Shown here one piece after another: positions 20,301 to 34,300 of a stretch of 64,000 nucleotides of DNA (within the stretch, counting starts at the first letter, position 1; every line of letters starts with the position of its first letter). The notes under the pieces are model-generated. The model was not told the origin of the DNA. It worked only from the letters and a program-made list of their open reading frames with translations, and ran no database searches. Source of the DNA: Opisthocomus hoazin (lineage: Eukaryota; Chordata; Aves; Opisthocomiformes; Opisthocomidae); assembly GCF_030867145.1 (NCBI RefSeq), contig NC_134433.1:13095216-13159215 (forward strand), given 5' to 3'. A program made the position numbers and the translations under genes.

Positions 20301-21492
20301 GTGTGGCCTGTACTGAAGAAGTATTGAAAGTTTGGTCTGGTTTGTAAGGTATATATGTTTAAATTATATAAAATTAGGTATAGAAATACCTAAGACAGCA
20401 GAGCTGAGATACTTGTCAGTGAGGCCTTGTATACTGTCATCTGCGGTGGGATGGGATGGACGAGTGCATGCTGCAACCAAGGTGTCACTTCTGTGATGGT
20501 AGAAGAGGGTTATTATGCTCTAGTTCTTTCAGCTGAGCTCCTTCATAACTACTAAGACTTACTTGTGATAATACCTGAAAGTTATTAGGCTACAGGAAGT
20601 CTTATAGGGAATCAGTTTGTTTATTTATTTACTTATTTATTTTAATGATTTGCTCTTTCAGGGCTTAGTGCTAAGGCCTTATATGTTTCAGGGTTTAGAT
20701 TAGACCAGAACTTCAAGGTGAACAGATCTGCTTCTGAAGGTACGAAAGAGCAACAGAAACTTGCATTTTGCCTACTGAACTTCTACTACTATGGTGTTGC
20801 TGTAGCAGTTGATTATGTAAGGAGTTTGTTGGACTTAACTCTCTGTGGTTTGGTTTTGAACCACTAACTGCATGACAGCTTGAAGTCCTTTGACACTTAG
20901 AAGTTGCATTTTTTTGCTGTTTTTGTGATTGTCCCTTTACCCTGGAACTGCTTGTCCATATGACATCAGTAGGTTAAACTTACTGAACGTGTGCTGCTGT
21001 ATGATCTCAGGTAATCAGATTGCATATAAAGGAAAGCTATTTATTCTTCCAGACTATTCTAGTTTACCCAGTCCATTGAACTGGAATGCTGCCCCTGTCA
21101 AAGACCTCTCTAAATAGGTGAAAGCATCCGTAAATCCAGCAGCCACAAATATATGGCCAGGTTCGTCTATGACTTCAGAGAGGTATTTGTAGTCATGCCG
21201 TACATTCTCATCCTGCTTTCCTGCACTAATGTTATTCTGATTGCAGACTGAAAAAATCTGGCTTTCCTGTTCACTTGCTGCCAGAGGTGGGAGACCCTGG
21301 CAGTATTGCAGGCAGGACAATCTGTGCATGGCATGGAATACCCAAAGGAGCAAAAGTAGGAATTGCTCTGGGAGATTTCCAGTGCTCTGTTTATTCCTGT
21401 CTGACTGAGAGGACTGATGCAGGTATGATCATTTTGGTATCTTACTTGGTTTTCTCTTTGTCCTCCTTCAGGGTAGCCTAGTAAAACACTGA

Positions 21493-21523
<31 letters not shown>

Positions 21524-23009
21524 TGTGTTCTAGTTCTTAATATCAGTACCGCTGCTCAGCTGACTATCTCAATGCCCCCGGGTTTCCAGCCTCCAGAGAC
21601 ACCAGATGCTTCCTCAGCTGTTACTTATTTTCCCTACTTCAATGGTGACTACTTGGCAGTGGCAGCATCACTTAACGGAGGCAATGTGCTAGCAACATTT
21701 GTGAACATGGTGACACGGTGGATAGAAGAGCTAGGTAAGCTATTTCAAGGATAGTTAAAAGCTTAAAATTGGGGTTGATCAGCAAGATAAAAGGAAGCTA
21801 AGGTAAAGGAACAAGCCTAGAGCTGTTTTGTCATGCCGTACAAGGAACAAGGATGTAGCTCTTGGGTCATGCTTCCTAGATCTCTGGAATTTCCTGCTGA
21901 AGCTTATGAACGTGCTGGGACAGTAATGCTCAGGCTTGACATTCACATTGCCTCTGGGTTTTGGGTTTTCTTTTGTTTCAACAACACAAGGAATTTATTT
22001 TTTGCAAGTTGTTTTTCAAGAGGAAAGATCAGCAAATTTGAGGACAGCCTCTAATTTTGTATGACTGCAGTCCAGAAGCATCCCTTGATTAGATCAGTTG
22101 CCTTTTGCTGCATGTTTTGCAGCACTCTAAAGGATTTTAAGACTCAAACACATGTAATATCTTCTAAGTGCTTTAAATGTGGTCTTTACATTTTTTTTTA
22201 ATAATCTCTTGGGTTTTGCAATACAGAAATAAGTTCTGAAATTGTTCTTTCAGTGAGTACTTGAAGTCAATTTTGCATTCACCTGCAAAGCAGCTATTGA
22301 AGCTGAAGTCTGCCATTAGTGCCTTTAAAGATGTTGTTCTGTGTAACTTAGCACAGCATAGGTGAAGAGGAATAGCTGTATTATCAGGAAAGGCAATTTT
22401 TTCAATCAGAAAAATATTTCTGGTATCACAGATACTACATACAGTTGGATGGGAGAACTGCGGTTCATAGTCGTGGAAAAACAGTTACCTTTGGGACAGG
22501 AAAAAAGATACACAGTATTTTGCTGAACAGGTGGATCTGTGTCGATTTTAAGCCTCCGCATGTAAAATACACTAGATCCCTTCAGATCAGTAATGTGATA
22601 TTTCCCATCTGCAGGACTTCAGATTCAAGAGTCTGCCATCTATACAAAGATAATCAAAGCAGCCTTGGCCCAAAACGACAGCCAACTTTCAGTCCACCCA
22701 ACCATATTTGGAGAGAGACATGTTCCTGAGCAGTTGGCATCGGTGACCAACATTGCAGTCTCTGACCTCTCCTTGGGTCATGTAACCAGAGCTCTGTGCC
22801 GTGGCATCATTGAAAACCTCTGCTCCATGTTACCTGTGCAGCGCCTGCTGGAGACAGGAGTGAGGAGGATTCTGGGGAGTGGGAGTGCCCTTGCCAGGAA
22901 CAAGGTGCTAAGGCAGGAAGTGGAAAGGATTTTTCCATTCCCTGTGGTTTACGGGAAAGATATTGATGCTGCTGTGGGGGCTGCCATGGTGATGTTCCAC
23001 AGAAAATAA
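14365..23009 (+). CDS. SHPK: Sedoheptulokinase
   Basis: SHPK (CARKL) phosphorylates sedoheptulose to sedoheptulose 7-phosphate with ATP, feeding the non-oxidative pentose phosphate pathway; it is a cytosolic FGGY-family kinase. Coding exons are 14365-14541, 15781-15922, 18597-18780, 20020-20172, 21247-21422, 21534-21734 and 22615-23009. They join in phase to 475 residues plus stop (human 478). Family landmarks are the N-terminal phosphate loop GIDLGTTSVKAAL (from residue 17), SGQMHG (93-98), HLVTWQDGRC (126-135), SVQNAASWGYF, GGNVLATFV and the adenine-side GSGSAL (about 432). The protein ends MVMFHRK, a few residues shorter than human. Exon 6 has an unusual acceptor tract of T18 then (GT)9. 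The AATAAA at 23005-23010 overlaps the stop codon; another lies at 23592-23597. The gene shares a promoter region with CTNS. Confidence 0.96.
21493..21528 (+). repeat. T18 + (GT)9 microsatellite at the SHPK exon 6 acceptor
   Basis: Eighteen T residues (21493-21510) run directly into nine GT units (21511-21528), then TCTAG and exon 6 at 21534. The microsatellite therefore is the polypyrimidine tract of this acceptor. Confidence 0.95.
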
Positions 23010-26000
23010 AGAATGGCCTGAGATGAAGCTTCCTTTTTTTTTTTTTTTTTTTTTCCCCCCGCTTGGCTGTACAGTGTTTCCTTCCACTTCCTTCACTTTT
23101 TCAGGGGTTATATTCAACATGACGTCTCACTCATTACAGTGGAAAAAAAAAAAGCTTGCATTTAATGTCTGCTTTTGGGTGTACACATTTGATTGCTCTG
23201 TCATTCTCGTTTGTGAAATGAGAAGTAATTACTACATTAAATTTGACAGAGTGACTAGGAAAGATCCATTAACTTTCCGCCTAAAATGCTACTTCATGCA
23301 ACACTCATTTTCCTGGTAGGAAATATGTTTTGAAGGACTAGGAGAGATGAGTAATTGTCTGTGGGAGAGATGAGTAGATGTCTGTAACTTAGTCTGATGC
23401 TTTCATTAAAGGCTTCTTGTCCTTAAGGTGTCTCACAATATGCAGACATATAGACAGTGGACCAGGATGTCAACCTTGTTTGGGGAGTTTGGTGGCTCTT
23501 GCACAGAATGAATGCCAGTTTTCACATGTTGCATGTTGTCTCTGTAAAAGGTGGAATACAAACTTGGCTTGAACATTAACAAAACAATCAAAATAAAACA
23601 TGGATGATTATTTCTGTGGCTACCCAGATTGGGTGCAGTGGACTAAGTTCAAAGGTGTCGCTAGGCTGGTACCGTGACTGGAGATATCTGGAATGTGGGA
23701 CTTACATCTAAGTGGAAAATACATTTATAGGATGGGAGGTAACTATTTTCCTTATATGGCATGCATAATTATTTTATATTTGGTTTTTGGGGGTAGAGTG
23801 GATCAGGGCCTCTCTGAAATGGGTAGAACTTGTGATAAACTGGAGGAGCTGGCAAACTCAGAGTTTGCCCAATTCTCGTCTCTTTCAGCTTTGATTTCCC
23901 TTTTAAGCCCAAACACAATTTGCATTTTGAGAGATGGTCCACAAAAATAATTTGATCTTGTAATATTGTGCATAGCTGTTTTCGTGTATTTGATCCTAAA
24001 GTGTTTCTGATTCTACATTTATACTTCATCTGTCTAAAACAAAGTGGATGGACACCTTCTTTGCTCAAATGAGACTGGGAAGCTGGTAAGATAGTTTCAT
24101 GTCGTCTATAGACAATTTCATTACTGAGAAGCATGTATTTGAACTGAAATATGGAAATATATTCCTATCTCGCACATTAGCAGTGTCAAGACTGACTTAT
24201 TTTTGTAGTGAGAAAGCTGTTCTGAGATCTTAATTACACAGATAGATTAATTTCCATCTTCCTCCACCCTCCCTCCATACATGTAATCCATGCCGTGTTT
24301 AGGGAACTGTTGGCATATATAGGAATTACAGGGAATGTGTAGACTAGATTCAAAGTTTTGTAAAAACTCTGAATTTGTTATAGATTTTTTTCCCTTTTAT
24401 GTCATTATAAACTGTTTTTGTATCAGCATATGTGCTTTCATTTTTACTGAATAACTGGAAAGAGATGATACTATTGTACCATGCTGTTAACCGTGAAATC
24501 AAGTGGTATTTGTTTCCAGAGGCTGGTAAAATTGTGGCCTGGTGTTAGGTTCTATTGGCAAAGACAAGACTATCTCTGACCTGCAGGCCAGCTTTGGATG
24601 TACTTTTAAGATCTCTAACACCTAATCTGCTGATGTTTTTCCATTTGCAGTGATGGAGAGGGCTTAATTGGTAAAATCACTCTCAAGCACAGAAGTCGCA
24701 CAGCGTGTTGGATGCAGGCCCCAGAAAAAGGAATAAATTCCTTCCTGTTTATTACTGGCCTATTTTGATAAGCATTCACATCTGCTTATGAATTTATACC
24801 TTTAAACCATATCCCTGCTGAGATGGAATATGATATGTCCAACAGCTATTGCAAAAAGCAATGGAGTGCTGCTGGTAAAGAAGGAAGTAACACCTTTAGC
24901 AGATACACAGGTCAAGGAGGCTGATGAAGGAGGCATTAAAACTCAGAAAATAGCAGAAAGCTCCTGAAGGGTGTACATCAGAGCGCAGTAAGACTGAAAG
25001 GAGCTGATGCCTGGAATGAGAGAAGAGAGAGAAGGAGCATTTAGCTGAAGGGACCAGCAAGAAGCTAAATAACGGAGACCCTCCATTCATCCGTAGACTT
25101 TTGTTACTGAGCCTCTGCTTTGGAAATGGTGAAGGAGTTAATTGTAATGTTGAACGAGATGCTCTGCTCAGAAAAGCTCCAGGAGCACCAGTTAAGGACC
25201 TGGTTTATTGGTAATCTGTACTTAATGCATTAATAAATAGGCATTTGATTTCTTTTGAGTATAATGCTGTAAGGTGTTTTACGCAGTATAATTAGTTTGC
25301 TATTAAACAGACAAATACGTTATTCTTTTAGACATATATAGATAGACGGCAAGACTAGATAGTTACCTTTTGCAAAACATCAAGCAGATAATTTCATTGA
25401 ACAATTTTGTGATCTAATGTGAAACCTCAGGAGCTAGACGTTTGGAGCTTTCTTCTAGCCTAAGAGCTACAGCTTATCAGTCCAGCCTGCTGGGTTTCTC
25501 TAGATTAGTTTTTGGCAGAAAGATCTTCTGATATATTTAACAATATATGACATGATTTTTCATTGTTAAGGGTTTTAGATCCATCCTGGAATAGATAAGA
25601 ATTCTTTTTTTCCTAATGGCATTGATATTTAAAAGCTGACTGTTACATATTTTTAAATAAAACATAGTAGGAGCATGGAACAATAGAGTGGCCTTAGGAC
25701 TTCCTGTCATTGGTTGTCCTCAACTCTGTTCAGAATCAGCTTACCTTTAAAATGCTTGGTGGAGCTTTACAGCAGCCACCCTAGAAAGATGTGCAGAAAG
25801 ATGACTGATCTCAGAGAAGAGCTGTGGCATATTTTACAAAGTTTTGTAAATTGAAATGAAGCTGTGACCCACAGAAACAATTGTTGTCTGGTGGTTTGGG
25901 TCTTTTTGCAAGCTGGAGTGTATTTACAAAGAGGAAATCTGGGGAAGAGTATCCATTACTAAATGCAATTAAAGGGGATGGAAAAACAACAGCAACTTAC

Positions 26001-28368
26001 TGCAATTCTTGTAAAAAGCTTTGCTAAACTCCTGGGAATAGAAGCAACTAATGGTTCTGGTTGCAGAATTGTTCTTAATGATCTTATTACTCTATTCTCT
26101 GTTCTTCTAGTGAACTTCCCTTGATTCTAAAACTCATCAGACACATAGAATGCTTTTGCAGACAGATGAAGTAGAGAAGCAAACTGAGGGCTTTTCAGTC
26201 CAGGCACCTTGGAGGAGCAATATCTGGCACCAAGTTCCTATAGATCAGAGGGTGTTTTCTGAGACTGGACTGTTCTGCGGAAGACAGGATTTTTTGCAAT
26301 ATTTGTAAGTCTTGCAGGTATATTTGAATAGCATGGTTGATCGTTATTTGTAAACTCTCTTCATATTTATTATAAGTTGTGATGTGGTTAGACATTCTGT
26401 CAAAAATATTTCCTTATTTATTGTATCAAAGTTCAATGTACATAGGATTCAGAGAGTTCAAGTAGGTTACACATTTTTTTATGATAATGTTTTTATTTTT
26501 AATTTTTTTAGAGAATCCTTCCACAGAAATTTGAAGGTTATTTCCCTTGCAAATTCATATTCATGAGGAAATGTGGGTTTGTCTTCATTATCAAAGATAC
26601 TACCAACAGGGTTTAGAAACAAAAGCATGTATAATGACTAACACAGGTTTGAGCAGATTTCCAGGGAGACAGGATTGAGTCTATTCTGCGGATTTTAATA
26701 TTGCACCTACTCTGTGGAAAATATGTGATTCTGTTTTCCATAGTCATCTCTCTGATTTTTTTTTTTGCTCAGTCCACATTAATTTAAATAAGAAAAATTT
26801 AAAATTATACATGGCTGCATTCCCAGTGTATTTTTTTTCATTTTTTATAAAACTATTTTTATAACTTTTTCACTGAAGTAAGTGTTTTTCTGTTTTTTTT
26901 GGTATCCTATTCCAAATGGAAATATTTTTCTATATATAATTTCTTATTTATAGAACAGTTAGGATATTGTGTTATTGTTTCAGAGAGACTGTAAGGACAC
27001 AAAGAGCTTCAAAGGTGAGCTCAGAGGACATCGCAAGTTAAACTGCATTTGTTACTATTTCACCTAAACTACACTGTTTTGCTTTCCGTAACCCTAAATA
27101 TGGAAGTTTGCAAATTGATGTTTTCTTTACATGTATGTTGTACAAAATTACAGAAAATGCAAATGCCTGACAAAAGTTTCTTTCCTATTCTACTTGCACA
27201 GGAAAATGTAAGGGGTGCTTAATGTGAGTATTAACTAGTCCCATAGAACTGAAAATCCAGCTTTAATGTACAGTGTAGGTTTGCAGACAACCTCTCAGAA
27301 TATTTTTGTGAAGAGAAACAACCTTGAAGCATATTTATGACATTGTGTTCACGCTGAATGTACAGAGAAGATTCCTGACCACTGTAATTTGGTTTATAAT
27401 GGAAGGCTTTTTAAAGATTTTATAACATTTCTGTGCTCAAAGCCATAAGATTTCCAAGCAATTCAGGATTTCGGAGTATGTTTCTAAGGCTGAGCAGCTC
27501 TCTCTAAAAGCTAGCTATGCAGCAGTTCAAATGTGGTACATTCCTGTCTCTGCTGCTGGAGTTCCAGAATATTTTGCATTCAATCGCACAAAGACAAACA
27601 TTTGTTTGATTAAAACAGTTTGATAAGAAAGAAGAAAAAAAAAAAGCGCCTGCTCTACTTTCAGTATAGAATATTTGTTAACTGGAGTCAAATTCTTTGT
27701 CGTTGTAAATCAGACAAGATCAGACTTGTGGTCTAACAGTTGTCTCTTATCTGTGGGAACCTTTCCCTTTCTGTTTCCGTGTGTCATGTTTGAGGTGACA
27801 CTCATCTCCCAAGAACCACACGCCGCAGTTTTTGTCTAGCACTGCCTTGCCTCTGGTAAAGCTATTAAGTCATAATTTTCCTATATGCAGGAAGCCCTCT
27901 GTGCTCAGCATCACGGAGATACAGTTATGGCATAAGCAGGCTTTTTTCACATCCCTGATATAATCCTGAGAGTGTATTGTGACACCAAACAGGAAGTAGA
28001 GAAGAAAAGCAGAGATTGTTGAGGCTGTAACAATGAGTGGAGGAGGATGAGGCGCTACTTTTAAGCAGAAATAGTCAGCTCTGCAGTAAGGTGGCCAGCA
28101 AGCTCTGGGACACTGGCTTGTTTTCTCTGTTCTGAAATGGGTAAGGGCAATGGGGACAGTAACAAACAACATGGAGATAATGACCTACTAAACTGTTCCA
28201 GCACTGCACATAGTGAATATGTGTCCATCTGTCTCACTTCTGGGATAAAAGCAACCAATTCATTCCCTGCTGTTTTTGGAGAGTAGTCCTAGGCAAACAG
28301 GGACTCATAGCCCTGTAAAGTGCTGACTTGAGGTGTTTGTGTCGTTCCTCACAGACTGCCTGCTCATC
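23010..28368. other. SHPK-TRPV1 intergenic region
   Basis: This holds the SHPK 3'UTR (T-run at 23033-23054; AATAAA at 23592-23597) and the upstream region of TRPV1. It is mostly AT-rich, with no coding exon I can recognise. An acceptor (CCTCACAG, AG at 28353-28354) precedes the TRPV1 start, so at least one noncoding TRPV1 exon and its promoter must lie upstream. One candidate donor is CTCTGCA|GTAAGG near 28086, unproven. There is no CpG island comparable to those at the housekeeping genes, which fits a tissue-restricted promoter. Confidence 0.5.
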
Positions 28369-31300
28369 ATGTCTTCCATTCTTGGGAAGATGAAGAAATT
28401 TGGCAGTTCTGATATGGAGGAGTCTGAAGTGACAGATGAACACACGGATGGGGAGGACTCCATGCTGGAAACATCTGACAGCATCCAGGGTATGCTCAGC
28501 ACCAAGGTGCAGCCTCCCAAAAGCAACATCTTTGCAAGACGTGGGCGGTTTGTGATGGGGGATAGTGACAAGGACATGGCTCCCATGGACTCCTTATACC
28601 AGATGGATCACCTGGTGGCACCTTCTGTCATCAAATTTCATGCCCATTTGGAGAAGGGGAAACTTCACAAGTAAGTTTGCCTTGTAAGATTTGGTTGTAA
28701 TGAACAGTTTGACAGCTGCAGACTGCATTTCTTAGAGCAGCATTTATTCTCTCCACATGAGCGTGCCCATTTTTTCAGTTTCACCGTTGTCTATGTCAAA
28801 ATAAGGAGTGTTGCATCTGAAGATGACAATAGCTGTTGTCTCTTGGGATCTCTGAAAATTCAGTCCATGGATATTTTGTCCAAAATTAGCAGTGGGCCTT
28901 AATTCACTTGCTTGAGACTGTTCAGTGAATGGACGTCACTCAGAATGAGAACATGGGATTTCCTAGCTCCCAGGCCTGCAGTTAGACTTCCATACTTCAG
29001 TGCCTCTTTTAAGCCTTGTTCTCAACTTTTCAGCAATGGATACATAATTTTATCAGGACAGTTGCTTGCAGACTTTGTTGACCGTGTAGACTTTGCAGAT
29101 CCATCTACACTAACCTGTAGTGTTTACTACTTCATGCAAGCAAATGAAAAATAGTATTCTGGTAGTTTATAAAAAGTCTGTTAAATATCTGACTTGAAGT
29201 AACTGAAATTTACCCTTGTTAGGCTCCTATCTACAGATTCCATCACAGGCTGCTCAGAAAAAGCTTTCAAGTTTTATGACCGCAGAAGGATCTTTGATGC
29301 TGTAGCCCAAGGCAACACAAGGGACCTGGATGATCTGCTACTCTACCTTAATAGAACCTTGAAGCATCTCACAGATAATGAGTTCAAAGGTACCCTTTAG
29401 TGTCACATACCTTAAGTTGCCCTCTTATTCTTCCAGTAGTGCTCCTGAGATGAAAACAAAAAACCATCATTGTGTTAAGTCTCTGCGGGTGGTCATCTAA
29501 TAGTGGGTGCTTCCCTGTTGATTGGGCAACCCATTGATTGTAAGGTTATAGGAGAATTCAGAAAAGCTGAAAATTTCTGCGAAACCCTGAATGAGTTTTC
29601 TTGTCTTTTGAAAAGAACCTCATTAATTCCTGCATACCCGGAAGTAGATTGTAGGTTTGTGATGACTTCTATGTAGCTGCAATTTTTTGTGTTACAGAGC
29701 CAGAAACTGGGAAAACCTGCTTACTGAAAGCCATGCTGAATCTGCATGATGGGAAAAATGATACCATTCCCTTGCTGCTGGATATTGCGAGGAAAACTGG
29801 AACTCTGAAAGAGTTTGTTAATGCAGAGTATACTGACAACTACTACAAGGGTAAGAGAAGTAGCTGCTACAGCGAATACTCTTGGTGCTCAGACTGAAGA
29901 TAGGATTAGGCAGGGCTTTTAAACAATCTTCTGCATGGGGTCTTACGCCTGAGGATGCGGCACCCGAAAGTTCCCGTGTCTGATTATCAGTTAGTGCATT
30001 TGTGCTAGGGCAGTGTTTTGTTAGGTGCAATATTCTGCCATTTTTGATATACAGTGATTTAATAGCAAGTTCCAGGGACATGCATTTGCTGTCTGTGGCA
30101 TACTTTTTTGTTCAGTTCTAGAGCTTTTTAGTCTGCAGAGCTCTCAGTTCCACTGTCTTACATGGAGCTGAATGAATTACAGTGTCTGAAAGCTCTCTGT
30201 CTGTATTAAATGTTGAAGATTTCTGTCTGATGAGTGTCTTTGTAGGCCAGACTGCACTTCACATTGCCATTGAGAGAAGAAACATGTGCCTGGTGAAGCT
30301 CTTGGTCCAGAACGGAGCAGATGTCCATGCAAGAGCCTGTGGGGAGTTCTTCAGGAAAATCAAAGGGAAACCTGGCTTTTATTTTGGTAGGGGTGAGCAC
30401 AGTATGGGCTTTATTGATTGAGTTATCCTAGCATTATTCCAAGTGCAAGCTGTTAAATAATCCTGTTTATGTGGGACTGGAGGGTCAGAAGTACCAGATG
30501 GGCTGTTCCACCACCTAGTCCAAATATTTACTCCCAAAGGCTGAGATTATAAGGAAACACAGTTGGTAGTTAATGGTGTTCAGTGTGAGCTTGGTGTCTG
30601 CATCTCTTTGTTTTCTGGGCACTGTATCCTTTGAAAGGTTGTAACCTTCTGCTAGCTGTCCCTTCAGTGTTTTTTTTTTTAAGCAGCCATTTTTCTGTGA
30701 TGTAGTTAAACCAAAGAAAACATGATTCTAACAGCTATCACAAGAATTGGTGCTATATCAGACAGAGAAATTCACCTCTTCTGCTTGTGGTGAAAGATGA
30801 AAACAACATAATCTTCTCTCTGTTTATGCATGTGTAGTAACGGGCTTTCTGACCACTCATTCCCGTTGCTTGCCCTTAGGGGAGCTGCCTTTGTCCCTGG
30901 CTGCCTGCACCAACCAGCTCTGCATTGTGAAATTCCTCCTTGAGAACCCCTACCAGGCAGCCAGCATTGCTGCTGAGGACTCCATGGGCAATACAGTCCT
31001 GCACACGCTGGTGGAGATTGCAGATAATACTAAGGATAATACCAAGTTTGTTACCAAGATGTACAACAACATATTGATCCTTGGTGCCAAAATTAATCCG
31101 ATCCTGAAGCTAGAAGAACTCGCCAACAAAAAAGGGCTGACGCCATTAACTCTGGCAGCCAAAACAGGCAAGATAGGGGTAGGTGAGCAAATGTCTTTAA
31201 CTGTCATTACTGTATCAAGTTATACAGAGTACATGCAAGACATTTATGCAGGACAAATTTAATCACTGATTATTTTTGGGGCTTTTAGTTAAGAGGAACT

Positions 31301-34300
31301 GATGCTGCAGTTTAACATGAAAAACTGCATAGTCCTTAAAGGCTACGAAGTGTGTGTGTGTGTGTGTGTGTGTCTGTGCCCAGCTGGCATTATTCATATA
31401 CCACTGGTATGCAAGGTAGCCCAAGTGGAAACAGAGAGTGGGTCTCTGCTATCAGCTGAACTACTAGAGGCCTCATACTTTTGACTAGCTGATACAACTC
31501 ACCTCCTGACAGTACCCATTCAGAATGACTGTGTGTTCAGAGATGGGTAACATAAATGTCTTTTTCTCTTGCAGTTCTGAAACAGATAATGGCAAGTTGT
31601 AAGTGGTAATTGTATTTCTTATCCTCCAGCATCTAGTGAGAAAAATTTTGTTTACTTCAGACTTTGATCTTTGCACTGCCTCAGTGGGTTGACTTCACCA
31701 CAGTTAAACTAGGGAGAAATTAGCCCTCTTATCTTGTGGAGATATGGAGGAACTAGGAGTCCATTAGCACTGAAATGTTGGCTGTATGTTCTTTTGCAAT
31801 TAGATTTTCGCATACATCCTCAGACGAGAGATCAAAGATCCTGAGTGCAGACACTTGTCTAGGAAGTTCACCGAGTGGGCTTATGGACCTGTCCACTCAT
31901 CTCTTTATGACCTGTCCTGCATAGACACATGCGAGAAAAATTCAGTGCTTGAGATTATTGCCTACAGCAGTGAAACGCCAGTGAGTATGCACCTTCTTGG
32001 CATTTTATTCACAGCTGGGGGACTGTTCGGGAAGAGCTCCATGTTCCACACAGTGCATCTTTTGCCTCATTCCTGTAATCTCCCTTCCTGAGTTTAAGGT
32101 ACTAGAGGGAACATTTGCTGAAGATTAATATAATTTGCTGTTTTTAAAGCCCTATACGTACTGGTACCATCAAGATTCTCCTTTCTCCTTCTGCTCAGAA
32201 CCGTCATGAGATGCTGCTGGTGGAACCCCTTAACAGGCTGCTGCAAGACAAATGGGACCGGTTTGTCAAACACTTATTTTACTTCAACTTCTTTGTCTAT
32301 ACCATGCATATCATTATCCTCACTGGAGCTGCTTATTACAGACCTGTAGAGAAGAACAAAAAGGTATGTTATTCCTGTCACATATCAGGGGAACCGTTTA
32401 GTGCGTGATATCCCAGATCTGCCTCCTGTTTGAATGTGTGCTCCTAACATCAGAATTTTCCTCTTTCTTGAAGGTAAGAGGGAGATTTTGATACTGCTTC
32501 CTTCCCAGTCTTGCCCCCTTGCTGCAACATACTCAGAAACCTCATCTGTTCCCTGAGAAATGTAGTTGCTTTCAGCTGCTGGCAAGAACAGGTCTTTCCT
32601 ATCTCCAGTACATATCTATCTTGGTGTCTTATACAGCCTCCCTTCACGTTTGGACACAGTGCTGCAGAATATTTTCGAGTGACTGGAGAGATCCTGAGTG
32701 TACTGGGAGGTCTCTATTTTTTTTTCAGAGGGGTAAGATATTTGAAACTTTTGCTTTTTGCTGTTTCAGCAGGTGTAGGAGAGAACCTAACATACTTTTC
32801 CTGTTCATTAGCATTGACTGCTAAGATAATCCATGTTTTAGTCAAGAGCTACAAATCTTTTTCCTTGGCCTGATCAGAAGTTCTCAGGTTACTAATGAGC
32901 TAAGATAGTTTTATCTATTGTATAAAAAAGACAAGCCTTAGAAGTCAGTGAGCATCTTGGCAGTTAGCCTAGGCAAAGCTTAAGAATGGGATATTGCAAA
33001 TAGCCATGTCTCTATTAAAGATTACCTGTCTTGGCTTAAAGTCCTCGTGCTTCCTCTTGGCGGCCAATGGAGAATGTACAGAAAATCACACAGGTCCTCA
33101 AACCAGTGACTGAATATGTTGTTGTCTTCAAAAGAGACATCAGGTGTAAGAGAAGTCAAGTATTACTGGAAGAGTCCTCCCTAGATCTTGTGCCAGTGTT
33201 GTTTCTGAGCTGTTCTTGTGAGATGCTGTGTAGGTATCAGTGCCTAGCTGATGCATTCACATGGGATACTTAATCCCTCCTTGGATGTAAACCTAGTCTT
33301 CATTGTCTTTTTATTTTTTTTCCAGATACAGTATTTCGTGCAGAGGCGCCCATCATTCAAGACACTGATAATTAACAGCTACAGTGAGGTTCTTTTGTAA
33401 GCTCCAAAATCTTTGGTTGCATTTTGGCATGGAACAGATGAGTGTGTGAGCTCTGTAGCTTTGGCTGAAGCCACTTGTAGTAGGTAGATGCTTTGCTACA
33501 ATTTCCTGGGTCCTTACAAAATACTTGCCAGTGGCTATCATAGCACTTGTACAAGTGGGTCTGGATCAGTAGCCTTCTTTAGAGGTAAAGCAAATGAAGT
33601 GTCCAGAAGTTCAGTGACTATGTCATGCAGCAGAGTTAGGAATGGATCTCCAAGTTGGACTTGCAATCAAGTGCATGCATTGGATGTGCAGAAATCCTCC
33701 CATTCCTCAAGGGAGCTTTGCCTTTCCATAATTTGGGCCCTTTCTCTTCCCAGCTGGAGTGCAGCTAAACAGGGCACTTTTGTGGGTCTGTGAAAAGAGA
33801 GGGAGTGCTGAAGAAATGAGCATCTTCGGGGACTTTTCTTCCCTCCAGTCACAAGGAAGAGCAGGGATGAGACTAGAGAAGCTTGTATATGGGGAAACTG
33901 AGGAGTTTGCAAGAGGAATTGTAGGATTTGAGAAGGGAAAGAAGGAAGGGAAGAGAAGAAGTGTCCTCCAAGGCTCCTTTGTGTTTTGGAGAAACTCTCA
34001 TTCTGCTGTTTACCTCATGGGGCTCCTCTGTTCCCACCACCTGTGGCCAGCTCAGCACTCTGCATTCAGACCATGCTTGTCTTTCAGCTTTGTTCACTCC
34101 TTGCTCCTCCTGAGCTCTGTGGTGCTGTACTTCTGTGGCCAGGAACTGTACGTGGCTTCCATGGTCTTCTCCTTGGCGCTGGGCTGGGCTAACATGCTGT
34201 ACTACACCCGTGGCTTCCAGCAGATGGGCATTTACTCTGTCATGATTGCGAAGGTCAGTCGAGTGAGTGGGGGGTGAGGCCAGCAGAGTGCTGAGCTGAG

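Noticed and set aside
28333-28368. In-frame upstream extension MFVSFLTDCLLI of TRPV1
   Set aside because: A splice acceptor (AG at 28353-28354) cuts this stretch. The family N-terminus starts at MSSIL (28369).
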